Shown: positions 1 through 12,171, counted from the stretch's first letter. The stretch is 64,000 bases of DNA from Epiperipatus broadwayi (GCA_028023455.1 JAQFVV010012398.1:2812682-2876681); one strand, 5' to 3'. The notes: generated by a model not told the origin, from the letters alone. Program-made: numbers and translations.

Positions 1-384
1 ATGATGATAATTATTGAAACAGAATGCTCAGAATATAGATATATATTATAAAGCTCCTTTTTCTTAAGATGCTTTTTTTTTTTTTTTTTTCAGTTTTCAG
101 AAGCTGGCTGTTGCTTTACTGAAAGGGTATTTGTTATTTTTTTCATTAATAGAAAAAGTTTTACAAATAAAGTCCTCTCCCTTCCTATTTTTTTATTTTA
201 GTTCTATTAATTCCTTCAATAATTTAAACTTAAAACTACTGATGTTTCATGTTTAAATGGTATTGCATTGGACATTTGGCTTATAAAATACTTTTTTTTA
301 CCAATGTGTGAAATTGAATTGTCTAGAGTAGTACTTTTTTTTTTATAGATCAACATTTTTATTGTCTTCTATTTGTTAGAAGAA
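1..384. other. AT-rich non-coding start of window
   Basis: AT-rich sequence with homopolymer T runs. I see no coding signal, RNA gene or repeat here that recurs elsewhere in the window. It lies either in an upstream intron of the MARS2 gene or in its 5' flank. Confidence 0.5.
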
Positions 385-870
385 TATATTGTGTCGAAAA
401 TGTAATTGGTTCCTCTTTAAACTGCCTACTGTACCATTTCTGAATCAGTATATGTGTTACCTAGCAACACAGTTTAGCTATTCACCATAAAAATTGTAAA
501 GTGCTAGCATATCCGAATCATTAGTTATGATATTAAATGTGACAACATGTTATGTACCTTCATCAATTGTCTTCAGTGCTCTCCTTGATATCACAAAATC
601 TTCCAAACCACTTGAAAACATTCTTGTACTTCATGGTTTCACTATCATACAATGTTTGAATCATTTCAAACACATGTCAATAGCAATTTTACCTGATTTT
701 TTAAAAAAAAAAGTTCCATCATGGATATTTAAGATATTGAACACACTGTGACAATTATATCATAACTTGTGATTCATCATTAAAATTCTTATGATAAATA
801 GTATATATATATATATTGATTCAGGGATGACACTGCAGATAATTTGGAGAGAAAACCAGTCACTTTTTCA
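385..870. repeat. Inverted pair of dispersed repeat family A
   Basis: Two copies of a dispersed repeat face each other. The left copy (about 385-540) is on the - strand and the right copy (about 740-870) is on +. The shared core reads as a gene-less sequence with TATTGATTCAG followed by an imperfect CACTGCAG-like block. The same family recurs at 7660-7810 (+) and 34596-34760 (-). It looks like a small non-autonomous element; no protein is encoded and the class is unknown. Confidence 0.5.
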
Positions 871-3094
871 CTGGGTCTCATTGTACATTTTAAAGTTACA
901 AGTGAGCAAGATATTTAACTTAAAACTTATCTTGTTTTGCTAATAAGTTATCAGAACTTGATATATTAATAAATTTATTTGCAGTTATTAAAAACACCTA
1001 TCTAACTACTAATTACAGAATATTTAAATAAAACACTGTTTTAAATTTAATTATTTACAAATCCAAAATACTAATTGCACATAAAACCTTATGTTATTAA
1101 ACTTGGAGAAGGTAAACTCCAATACAGTGCTTGAAACATTCATTTGGTTGATCACTAAAAAACTGATCACTCATCCTGCTATGTATATATATTTTGGGAA
1201 GAACATTTCTTATCAGCTGCTTAGTGTATTGCCAATCTTTATTTTTATATTGATAGCATTTTGCAATAATTATTTATTGAATGGTACTAATAAGCAGTAG
1301 ATGAGAGATTTTTTTATTTTAAAATACATGTAGCCCTGCAAAATGATTGGTCAGTTTTTTAGATAGTATACTGATTAAATAATGAATGTTTCAAAATTCT
1401 TGTCTTATGACTAGACCATATATTTATAACAGGTATGTTTAAATAATTCTTTTTATAGTAAAAATAATGTCGTACAATATTTTTAAAATAACTATTTTTC
1501 AAAATATCAAGTATAATCATTTTATTTCCACTATATTAAATAAGTTTGAAATAAAAAAAAGTTGTTTTTTCTTTTGATTCACAAAAAAAAAAAGTAAATT
1601 AGGGGTATACTGGTTCATTTTTAGAAATATTAGTTTCAGCACAATTTCTATAATAATCTGGCTTATAGTTTGCCTGTTGATCTCTGGTTAGTCATCAGTG
1701 TCTGTCTGTTATAGCAGTGTGATTTCATTATTGAAAAAAGAATAATTTATTTTTATATTAAATTGTAAGATAGTTTATTTGTTAAATATGAATTTAATTA
1801 TGTTTGATCATGTGACAGAAGTTGAGACATTTAATAATGTAAATTTTTAATTTTTATTGGGTATAGCTGTAAAAGAGAAAAAAGGGGGGATATTTTTTTT
1901 TCTTCCATGTGTAATTTCATTTTTTATAAATATATTTTATTTGTGGGGGAAAAGAGTAGTGATTAAGATCTTTAGTTTTGAAAAAAATTCTGGGAAAAGT
2001 TGTTTATCAGTTGTAGTATAAATAGAATTTTTGTTTTAAAAAAAAAGATAACCTTTCTTATAAAAAGAATAACAATAGGTCAAGGCTTAATATAGTAATT
2101 CCTGAGGGTAGTCATGTAATTGGATAGACGACTCTTGCTGAAAGTTGATCATTGCTGACTCAACTATATAGCCAATTTCACTAAAAGAAATGTAAGAGAA
2201 GAAAAATACCCTGGGAGAAACTTTCAAGTAACCTTATGTAAATAATTATTAAACTAGAAACTTGAAGTTACAAAAATTAAAATAAAAAATAGCTGGAAAA
2301 TAACTATTGAGAAAGCTATAACAAACAAACAAAAAAAAAAAAAACAGAGCCAAAAGATTGATTATATTACTACCTGCATGCAAGATGTGTAAGAAGGGAC
2401 ACTCAAGTAGGCAATTACAAAAAATAATTAAAAAGAAGAAAATCCATGGTAATATGAGTATATACTTCTGACATTTACAAATGTTATTTTACTGGGAAAG
2501 AAATCATTGAAAATGTTGAATACTTTTTTTAAGAGTTTTGTTGAAAATGTTTTTTTAATTTGTTAAAACTGTATAGTGATGTTCTCATTTTCAAAAGAAT
2601 AAGGTGAAGAATATTCAAGTTGAGGTTTTTTTTCTTCTGAAATAATTTTTTATAAGGTTTTGATTATTGTAAGAAAATAACTCATCTAAATTAAATGGTA
2701 ATCAATTAAAAAAAATTAGAAGGGAATAATTATATAGGTTGAATGAAATTATGTGTGTATTGTGTAAATAAGGTTTATAATATGTATCAATTTTGAATTT
2801 GTCATATCATTTTGTAAAAAAAAAATTATCATTTATTAATTAGTTAACTTTTACTGTATTAAAACAATAATAATATTAAATAATTTCCAGTCATTTTTTT
2901 GATATTTTTATTTTTCTAGCTATCTGTTCTGTAAATTATTTGTGAGTATAATTGATTTCATCATAGAGTCATGTTTTAATATAAAGGCCAATCTAAATGT
3001 AATAGAAAAAGAATATTACATAGGGATATATATATTTTCTCTTCTTACAATTAAGAATTATTAGGGTATTACTTAACATTACTTGTGATATATA
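871..3094. other. AT-rich non-coding stretch
   Basis: No gene or recognisable repeat. The 69-codon frame at 1091-1300 has the biased Leu/Ile/Asn composition of chance frames in AT-rich DNA and no motif, so I do not call it. Confidence 0.5.
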
Positions 3095-3198
3095 TAAAAT
3101 TAAGAGCATGTTAATGAGCTCTAAACAAGCTTTTTTTTTTTTATTTATGATAAATGCTACTACAAGAGAAGGCATTCAAAACATTTTTATCTTGGACT

Positions 3199-3254
3199 GT
3201 CCCCATCCCCAGAACGGTTTCGACCTATGGGTCTCTTCAGTGAGGAGTTGGGAC
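3199..3254 (-). ncRNA. Hammerhead ribozyme-like fold, type I (copy B)
   Basis: Read on the - strand the order is: helix I 5' strand GTCCC, loop AAC, TCCTCA; core CTGAAGA; stem II GACC with loop CATA and GGTC (perfect 4 bp); core GAAA; then CCGTTC; then helix I 3' strand TGGGGA, TG, GGGAC. All invariant core bases are present. The residue expected to pair with C15.2 is T instead of G, so helix III is reduced to one pair and the cleavage triplet is TTC (NUH is still satisfied). It is probably weak or inactive. A hammerhead would cut just before TGGGGA. Confidence 0.7.
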
Positions 3255-3474
3255 ATTAGATTCAAAAAACCAACTCAAGCAAAGCATTTATCTAAAAGTT
3301 AATTGTTAGAAGCCTACTAATATATAGAGTATCTGAATGAAGTTCAGGCCCATATGATTTTTTCAGTTGGAGAGCTGACTTTAAAGACATGTAGATGTCT
3401 AAAAGTTTCAGATCTTCTTCTAACAATTAACTTTTAGATAAATGCTTTGCTTGAGTTGGTTTTTTGAATCTAAT

Positions 3475-3530
3475 GTCCCAACTCCTCACTGAAGAGACCC
3501 ATAGATCGAAACTGGTCTGGGGATGGGGAC
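3475..3530 (+). ncRNA. Hammerhead ribozyme, type I (copy A)
   Basis: Helix I pairs GTCCC with GGGAC and TCCTCA with TGGGGA (one G-U), separated by a small internal loop (AAC opposite TG). The core is CTGAAGA, then stem II GACC/GATC (one C-A mismatch) with loop CATA, then GAAA. Helix III is minimal: A-C paired with G-U around a 2-nt loop. The cleavage triplet is GTC and the predicted cut is after C3517. Open ends in helix I make it type I. Known minimal hammerheads with such a short helix III act best as dimers, so in vitro activity of a monomer may be low. Confidence 0.75.
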
Positions 3531-3640
3531 AATCCAAGATAAAAATGATTTGAATGCCTTCTCTTGTAGTAGCATTTATCATAAATTAAAAAAAAGCTTG
3601 TTTAGAGCTCATTAGCATGCTCTTAATTTTACATATTTGT

Positions 3641-6090
3641 AAGTGCAAGCTATATATAAGTCATGTGACATCTGACTTTATTATTAATATATGTGTGTGT
3701 GTGTGTGTGTATGTTTATGGACATCCAGATGATTCTTTGTGAAATTATTTGGCTGGCATTAAAATCATAAAAATCACCTTTAAAGTCCACTCATTTTATA
3801 TATTTTATGATGATTACTATTTTATCGAAAGCCAATACTCTTATGGTATATGATGCTTCAGAATATTGATGATAATCAGCATTGATGTCATGATGCATTC
3901 ATATTTATGTAATTATTTTAGCACTTAATTTTGAGCATGGAGATGAAATATTGATGATTACTTTTATAACATGTTCCAAATTTATTTTTATATGTCCCAA
4001 ATTTGATATCGACTAGATAATGATTAGCCTAATATTTTACATTTTGTGTTTAAATCTTATCATAAAGGATGGCCATTGATTATTATTGTTGGTGGTGCTG
4101 TTTATCATTTATTTTTACTTTTATTATTACATATACAGTGTATTGCTTATTATTTACTTCAGAAACTGATTTTTTTGCTCATTTTCTATGTTCAGAAAAC
4201 CAATAATGTTCTTAATGATGTTGATTTCCATTTACCCTATACATCTTTTTGTTCTGGACCATTACATTACATAATGGTATCAATGGTTTCAGAATTAACC
4301 AGCATGGATGTTTTTATATCATGTTTCTGAAGATTTAGCCTAGTTGGTCTTAATAATGTTAATGAAGACTTTGGTTTAAGGGAGTTTGAATATATAAGAT
4401 TTTGTGATTTCAAAATCAGATCATTCTCAAAGTTCTCTTGAAGCTTTAAGCTGGAATCTGAAATCAAAAAATTTATACTGAAGATGAAGTGATGGATTTC
4501 TCCTTGTCTAGCATCTTTTGTTGGAAAGCTGTGTATTCTTTATAGAAATCAAAGATTTTTTTCTTGTGACAGTTTTAATCTGAGACAGAAGTTGATTTTT
4601 TAAAGTTATGCTTGCAGGGTCAAATTGGTTTTTTTTTAAAGTAACTCCAACACATCATACAAAATGATAGGTTTAATAGAGTATTTAATTTGCCTCACTT
4701 TTTCTGGAGTTTTTACTGGATTACTGAAATCTTCTACTCTGGACGTAATGACATACTGCAGCTGCTCTGTTATTGTGTAACATTCGTCAAAATGATTATA
4801 GGAGTTTTTATAGTATTATAGAAGTTGAATGTCATTGAAAATAACTGAAACTTGTAAAAGCAGTAGTTCTCATCACTTCATGTATGCCTTTCATTCTTTT
4901 ACTAAATCCAAACTGCTTTTCAGATATATACATATAATTATTATATACATGTTTATTTAGTATTTTATTTAGCATTAAACTTATTATTCTAAAATCCTCA
5001 TGATTCTACTTCAGTGGACTTTTTTTAAAAAAGAAATCATAACTGTTTATGGAAAATCCATTGGTAGTACTTATTTTACAAGTATCCATTAATTCTGTCA
5101 TCTTCTGCTTTCAATAACTTCCAACTTATAGCTAATAAAATCTCATTTTCTCATATTGTTCAGTCTCATTTGTCTTTGTCTATACAACACAGTAATATGT
5201 AATCTTATTAACTTAACATCTAATATCTTAAATTAGAAGCCATCATTCATTCTAGTTTTCCCTCTAATTTTGTTTTTTAAGTTAATACAAATGAAGGTTG
5301 ACTGTTTTTATCATGTAAATTTTACGTTTTTATGATAAATTTTTATATTTATCCTCTTTGCTAATAACTTACCAATTATTGCTTCAATCAATATTTGATT
5401 CTTATGATCCTGCCTATCTAGTTTTGATTGTTTTAGTCTACTGCAGATTAAATCAAACATGCCATTTCTTTTAATTCTTTTATTATATCTTATTATACTT
5501 CTCTCTTAATTACAGTTGTCTAATTTTATCTTTTACACATTATTCACTATTAAAATTTTATTTATACTTTCACTTAAATATCTATTTCATCTTTTTCTCT
5601 TTACCATTTTAGTAATTATCTTATTAAATTTATTAATTTTTATTATGCAACTCTTTTTATATTTTCTTTAACAATTTTTTGTCTTCCAAGTAACTTTATT
5701 TTATTTATCTTGCTATTAGTTACAAGTTTTTTTTTTTTTAATGCTTTTATTAAAGTTGGAAAATCAGTTTGTTTGTTAACTTTTGAATTTTTTCAAGTTA
5801 GAATGATATTTTAAAATTGAGGTTTAATATATTTAAATTGAATAGAATTGCTTGAAAATGATATATAACTAAGTTATATCAGCCTAATCCATTTGAAACA
5901 CTTGTCTTTTCAGTATGTCAACTAGTTTGATAGATGTAGAAAAGAGGGTAGGGAAAATATTTAATAACTTCATATATTCCAGTTAAAAATTATTCTTAGA
6001 ATTTTCATTTATTTTAAATAATGTTCACCAGAAGGCAGTATACTTTTTTTTCAATTTAATAACATTTTTAAAACTATTTTTAACTCCTAA
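3641..6090. other. AT-rich non-coding stretch
   Basis: Contains a short (TG)n microsatellite near 3692-3710 and many T runs. No coding sequence is supported. The frames at 4046-4330 and 4267-4467 overlap on opposite strands and have no motif. Confidence 0.5.
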
Positions 6091-6094
6091 TATA

Positions 6095-6435
6095 TATATA
6101 TATCATATTTAGTATGTATACATTATTATATATATATAATAAATCAGTAACTAAGTTTTTATTTAAAGTTGACTGTTTCTATTTTTATTTTAAAACAATT
6201 GTCTTGTTTTTTTTTTTAAAAAAAAAAAAGAGAAGGTAAACTAAATGATTGTGAAAAGTTAAAAAAAAATTGCAAAAGTTGCCCGGGTTGCGTGTTCGCA
6301 TCCCGGCCGATGCTATGACACTTAAAAAAAAAAACCCCAACTATTTTAGAATAAAAATAGATCTATCAAACAATTTTAAATAGAAAACTTAGTTTCTGAT
6401 TTTGTGTACATATATAATCATACTAAATATAAAAT
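6095..6435. repeat. Fold-back element interrupted by a tRNA-like SINE scrap
   Basis: The segment at about 6095-6200 is an imperfect reverse complement of about 6335-6435 (shared blocks around ATATTTAGTATG, AACTAAGTTTT and CTATTTTTATT). The loop holds poly-T, poly-A and a GC-richer tRNA-like fragment. It is a MITE-like hairpin of unknown superfamily. Confidence 0.5.
6276..6324 (+). repeat. tRNA-derived SINE fragment (box B region)
   Basis: A GC-rich island in AT-rich DNA contains GTTCGCATCC, a one-mismatch match to the RNA polymerase III box B consensus GGTTCGANTCC. It sits in a CCCGGG...CCCGG context like a T-arm and is followed shortly by a poly-A tail. No box A is visible, so this is a 5'-truncated SINE or tRNA pseudogene and not a functional tRNA. 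Confidence 0.5.
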
Positions 6436-6702
6436 ATACATTGAGAGTAACTTACTGCAGAAATATCTAATGACTTGTATATACTATATGTGTGATATTG
6501 ATTTAAAGTAAAAGTATATGTATTAAGTTAAGTTCTTTTACACTATATACATAAGGAATATACATTTTAATTTATAGCAGAAATATCTAGTGATACATAT
6601 ATATGAACTATAAGTATCCAGTCAATTTAAAGTACAATATAATTTTACATTTTCATTTACTGTGCCAATATTAAAAACTTAAAAATAATAGAATCTTTTT
6701 TA

Positions 6703-6973
6703 TATATTAAATGCTTTTATTGACTGTGCACCAAAAAGAAATAAAATAATTATTTTTTCAACCACAATTGGAGTTTTTAGATTTAACTTGAAATAAAAGT
6801 ATGGGGAGTTAAGAAATTAATTAAATCAACTCCTTATAAAAAATAGGGATTGATTTAATTAATTTCTGATCTCCTTATGCTTTTATTTCAAATTAAATTT
6901 AAAAACTCCAATTGTGGTTGAAGAAACAATTGTTTTATCTTTTAGTGCACAATCAATAAAAGCATTTAATATA
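6703..6973. repeat. Near-perfect hairpin repeat (MITE-like)
   Basis: Arms 6703-6829 and 6850-6973 are reverse complements with few mismatches and a loop of about 20 nt. The outer ends are TATATTAAAT/ATTTAATATA. An internal block with GACTGTGCA/TGCACAATC recalls the GACTGTGCC block of the hairpin at 12172-12627, so the two may be related. There is no coding capacity. Transposition mechanism is not determinable. Confidence 0.65.
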
Positions 6974-7039
6974 AAAAAATTATATATCTCTAATATAATT
7001 TTTTTTTTTTAAATTCACCCTAATATTCTTCTTTACATG

Positions 7040-7150
7040 GTTTAATGAAATGATAGAGAGGTGGACTCAGGAATTAAAAAATCCAGTTCTGTTACTTCCA
7101 ATATTCAAACTTCTTACAAATTCCTGAGCAATAAATCCTTCAATTATTTT
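7040..7150 (+). repeat. Dispersed repeat family B, copy 1
   Basis: A segment containing GTTCTG, then CAAACTTCTTACAAATTCC, then TGAGCAATAAA recurs in diverged form at about 56930-57030 and 63415-63520, all on +. Too diverged and short to classify. Confidence 0.4.
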
Positions 7151-7659
7151 ATTTTATAATGGCCTATTTAAGAACTTGATAGACTTTCACAATTTAGTCA
7201 GATTTTTATTATGACTGTATTGGAAACCAAAACTATCTGTTCCGTGATATGAGATTCATTTTTAATATATCTGTCTTTCTGAATTAATGTATAATAGAAC
7301 ATGTATTGTTAATTTTTTGACATTTTTTTTAAACTATGAATTATTACCATGCTATTATAAATACTTTTCAATCTTTTATTGATTTCCTTTTTTTTTTTGT
7401 TAATGTTAATCCATTATCTTTTAGTAAACTTCTCTTTCCCGGTCAATTGCAATATTTCGAATATCTTTTAATATTGAATATTATTTTTTGGTTTTATTTT
7501 CAATTTTTTTTTTTTTGTATATCTGTCTCTTCTTAATCATATTGCTCTAAACATTAGATTGTTTGAAGTGGCTTTTTTTTTTTTTTTTACAAACAATGGG
7601 ACTTTCTCATTTATAAAACTATCTTTCTATTTTGAAAATAATCCATGAAGATCCAAAAC

Positions 7660-7810
7660 ATGCTTTTACATTTCATGTCATAATTCATGATCCAGACATA
7701 TAGCATCTTAACATTTTTATATTGAATAACTAAGCTGTGTTGCTAAGTAATACTATTGATTCAGAGATAGCGCTGCAAACAGTTTAGAGAGAATTAGTAT
7801 TCACATTGAT
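7660..7810 (+). repeat. Dispersed repeat family A, copy 2
   Basis: Shares TTCATGATCCA, CTGTGTTGCTAAGTAA and ATTGATTCAGAGATAGCGC-type blocks with 385-540 (reverse), 740-870 and 34596-34760 (reverse). Non-coding. Confidence 0.45.
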
Positions 7811-7814
7811 TATA

Positions 7815-10029
7815 TGTAAAAAAAATGTTAGTACTCTTTTCAAGCATAGTTATGAGTGTTCAAGTCTTTGACACACCTGATAAAGATGGATTCTATTTGA
7901 AACACATATTTATAATGTAAAAGATTAGTTTGTTTTTTTATATTGGATAGCATTTATCAATATTTAAGTCAAATACTGAAAGACAAGATGAATTCATTCC
8001 AGTAATTATATATTGTAATGGTATGCACCCTCTCAACAAGATAAGTTAAGGCAGTCACATCTCACTATAGTCAGATTTAAGGACTTCATATAGGATGCCA
8101 CGAATGATGTGATTTAATTTTGATATAAAACTATATTTATTCCCAATAACTAATTTATTATTAATAAATTATTATATCTAAACCACATCAAATCAATTTC
8201 CACCTTAATTAACTTTACCGTTATGCTCAGATTTCGAACGCAGGGAAGTTTAATAATTTACTCTCTTCAGGGGTTCCTATCAATATTCTAAAGTAATATT
8301 AATAACAAATCTCACTAACTCTTTAAATTAAATAAAACAAAATTGAAGACTTCATTTAATTTAATATAAAAAACATAATTATTTATTTATCAATTAAATA
8401 ACTTAAATTTTACAATATATAAAAAATTATTTATATATCTACTTCTTTATTTTAAAAATATAAATATTCTATTTACTTACGGTAGATATATTTTCTAACC
8501 TATAACACTATGTGATTACATAACGTATATAAAATATAAGTATCCAAATATTAAGACTTTTATATTATCACTATTCTATAATAATTAGATTATACAAATA
8601 ATAATGCAATCATTTATATATAATATCTTCATTCGTTAAAATGATTGTACGTAACTTATATTTATTAATATAAAAATATTTATTTCACAACAATGTTAAT
8701 CATTTATTCACTTATCATACATTACGGTTATTAGACTATTTGGATTAGTATAAACAAGTAGTGTTATATCATAGAAAATAATAATATGTGAATTTAAAAA
8801 TAATTTAATCTCTTACCTCAAGTTCACTTTATCCCTTTCCCATATTAATATTTCTTAACCTATATTTAAATCTTTATTAATCATAAATATAAATAAAAAT
8901 ATTTTAAATTCTTAATTCTCTCTTATTATTCATTTCTTTAATAAAAATGAATACAATAATAAAGGAAATGAAATTAACCTTTCCCAATTATAATTTTCAA
9001 AAAACTTAAATGGTATTTATAAAAGTTAATACAATAGTGTCAGATGTTTCTGGCATTCGCGAATGAAAATTCTTCGAAGATGCAATTTTAATTCCTTCGT
9101 TGTTAGACATTAAAGAGAATAATAGGATATCCCAAGTTGACGTTTAGTTTCCTCTTTGTATGTAGATTTCATCTTCTTAATACACAGTTCCTTTATTAAC
9201 AATTATAATTCCATTTTGAAGATCTAATTTTATATAATTCTATACGCATTCAGCAAAGATGTTTTTCACACATATATATTTGACTAGGCAAGTGCATTTT
9301 ATATATCCTACAATAAATAAATGTTCTACTCACTCTGCATTTTGCTTATAATGTAAAGTACATTAAATTTAGTTGAAGTTTTTATAAACATGTTCTTTTT
9401 TTAAAATGAAGTTTACATTTTAGAACATGTAATTCGAACAATTTTTATAGAACACGAAAATATATTCAAATTACTTTCTTTAAACAAATATTAGAAATTT
9501 CTTCTAATGAGTATTAAATTGTTCAAAATATAGATTTTATCTTACATTGTTCTTTTAAATTGAACATAGTATAAATTTTTATGAGGATATAGCTGACAAA
9601 AAAAACATAGAATCCTAAATCTTCTAATAAAAAAAATTATTTTTATATCATGCTCCATGAGCTTATTGAAGCATGTCACATTCTACATTGTTACAATACA
9701 ATTCAATATTAAAACACTAAGTTAATTTCATTTCCTTTAATTCGATAAACTATGTGAACTCAGAGGTTATTCATTACCTTGTCAACCATCTTTTTCTCAA
9801 CAATGTTTTTTTCATTTCAAAGAATGAAAAATACTAACGTACTAAATTATATATTTATTTTCATAAATATAATAATACAAATATAATATATACATATTGA
9901 TTATATGTATTTATGAGTATATATATATATACACTCCTATAATATATATATATATTGATATGGTATTTTCCACCATCTTATATATAAATAGATAGTTATT
10001 TTACAGTTTCAAGGATTTCAATTATTTTA
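7815..10029. other. AT-rich non-coding stretch
   Basis: No gene, RNA or recurrent element recognised. Contains (TA)n tracts near 9918-9955. Confidence 0.45.
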
Positions 10030-11090
10030 TAAGTAAAGTCCCATCCGCCACGTGAAAACATATACAGAATACCATCATTGACTCAACAAATCATCTTACA
10101 CAGACATTCTCAAAAGTATATTTATCTCTACAAGGCAATGTGGTCTTACTAAACATGAAAGTAATGTCAAAAATAGCCTACCTCCCCATCATATCCGTAT
10201 CGAAGACATTCATTAATAAAATCAATAGGATATGTGCGGATCTGTTCTGGAAGCGCCACATTGCCTCCATTAGTATTTCAAGAATGCAATACCACAGAAA
10301 ACTTAATGGAATGTCTACATTGCATTCAAGCCATTAGCTATCAAAAAGACCACACACTAATCTTCAACCTTATTCAAAAACTTGGCAATCCCCTCATATT
10401 AAGAGAGGTAATACCTTCAAACACCCCCTCCTATCAAGGCTGGTTGGCTAGACCAACTAATTTCCCTACTAAAACAACATAACGCTCCTGATGTATTCAA
10501 AACCAAAATTAACATGGGATGCACACAATTTAATAAGCCCTAAACTACCTCAAATTAAACCAAGTCTTGGCTATTCCAATTACAAAATCACCACCTTATT
10601 CAAATTTTGGACATTGGAACCCAAATTCCTTGATTATCTAATAAAGGTGAACCTAAATGCAATGTATACCAAGTGGTCCCTTCATTACAAAAGAGGTATA
10701 AGAAACATAATTTGTCCAAACTGCTTAATGCATGAAGAAACATATGAACACATTATGCTTTCTTGCATGGGATTGGGAAGGATTAAACTCATAATATCTC
10801 AAAATAGTATTATTGATTACTATAAAATTCTATCAATCAAAGAGTGTCTTAAGGAAAGAGACTTTCCCTCCATTAGGATTGTAAATCTTTGTTACATATT
10901 CTATATGGATGACAAGATGTAAATTAAAGTTTAGCATTCCCCAGCCGGAAGCAAACTCTTTCTTCCTTGCAACACTTTCAAAACTACAAAAGAAAGACAA
11001 AATGCTCTCCCCAAAGTATCTACACAAACATACATGGAAACTGTTCAAAATACCTTACCTACAAAATGACTCAAATCTTAATGATTGATA
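10030..11090 (+). pseudogene. 5'-truncated LINE remnant, C-terminal part of reverse transcriptase ORF2
   Basis: The segment is less AT-rich than its surroundings and reads as the C-terminal region of a non-LTR retrotransposon polyprotein. The 10140-10337 frame has a KMSKIAYLPI...INRICADLFWKR pattern like the post-RT thumb of L1/Tx1-type elements. Reading then shifts to 10234-10482 and back to 10491-10922. The last frame holds a C-terminal zinc-knuckle-like motif C-x2-C-x7-H-x4-C (CPNC...EHIMLSC), seen in L1-, Tx1- and R2-like proteins. RT catalytic motifs and the endonuclease are absent, so the copy is 5'-truncated as LINE insertions often are. At least two frameshifts make it dead. The clade is not certain. 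Confidence 0.7.
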
Positions 11091-12171
11091 AACTATATAA
11101 CAGATAAAAGAAACACTCAAATATCTGATTAATGTATAGACATAAATTCAAACGTCCTAAACACACACTAATTTTTCTCTGACCTATGATCTGACTAAAC
11201 AAACAAATCAAATCTCGCCTCATTCTATACAAACTCTTGGAGAACTTATAACAATATAAACATTTATAATTATCATAGAAAACTTTTGTATATACCTATT
11301 ATCAATAAATCTATTTTTTTTAAATAAAAAAAAAAGTAGGTTAAAATATATTAAATTTGAAAATTATAGATGTGTGTGTATTTGCATATATAACCATTTT
11401 TATAAAATTTTATTTCCCTAAAGAATCAAACTTTCAAGTTTGATTTTTTTTATTATATGATAATTGTTCTAGCAAAAATATTTCATTCTTTAAGTACATA
11501 GTTTCTTTTATATTTATGTATTTTAATTACTAATTGTAAAGAAAAAAAAAGGAAATGAAGAAAAGAAGTACGATTTGTAAATCAAGCTCTATTGTTGGGA
11601 TTAATTTAAAGATCATGTCTAAAGTCATATTGAGTGCACATACTATGAAAGGCTTAATAAAGATTATTCTTAAATAAAACTTTCTCACATATTTACCTGA
11701 ATTCATTTTGATTATTTTCAATCAATATATTCTGGTTACAGAATTGTTGACAAAAGTGTAGTTGTCTGGTATCAGTTACTTTGGGATTAATAACTGTGTT
11801 ACAAACTAAATAAATAAACACTATGACCTGTAAAAAATTATCTCAGTCTAATGCTAGGTAATCATCTAGTGGCACCCTTGTACAGATTATTCAGTCTGGG
11901 TGATTGTCGAGAGAAATTGAGTAAACAATCACTTTATACCACCACAATATATATATATAAATTATAGTAGCTACAAATTGTAATTTAAGTTATAATCCAT
12001 AGTTTAAATACTTTTTTTTTTTTAAAAAAGGAAAATATTAGTAATATAGAAACATATAATGAAAATAATTTTTGGTCTTATTTTTTTTCTACATTATTTT
12101 ATTAATAATTAATAATATAGTGATTTTATATATATGTAATATTGTGGAAAGAAATTAGTCTTCACACATGC
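11091..12171. other. AT-rich non-coding stretch
   Basis: No coding signal. The 63-codon frame at 11530-11721 (-) is unsupported. Confidence 0.45.

Larger units (their letters stand above)
3095..3631. repeat. Inverted pair of hammerhead-bearing repeats (copies A and B)
   Basis: Arms of about 215 bp (3095-3309 and 3417-3631) are nearly perfect reverse complements around a spacer of about 107 bp. The right arm plus spacer (about 3310-3640, +) is a fuller copy of a family of about 300 bp that recurs at 23675-23965 (-) and 61915-62205 (+). The left arm is a shorter copy on the - strand. Each copy carries a hammerhead ribozyme fold. Upstream of the ribozyme, in copy A (spacer), C and D, lies a conserved small hairpin (AGACAT, 4-nt loop, ATGTCT in copy A). 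The frame at 3108-3302 is only this repeat read through. Confidence 0.8.

Noticed and set aside
3108-3302. 64-codon open frame
   Set aside because: It is the left arm of the hammerhead-bearing inverted repeat read through; the frame is not kept in the other copies.
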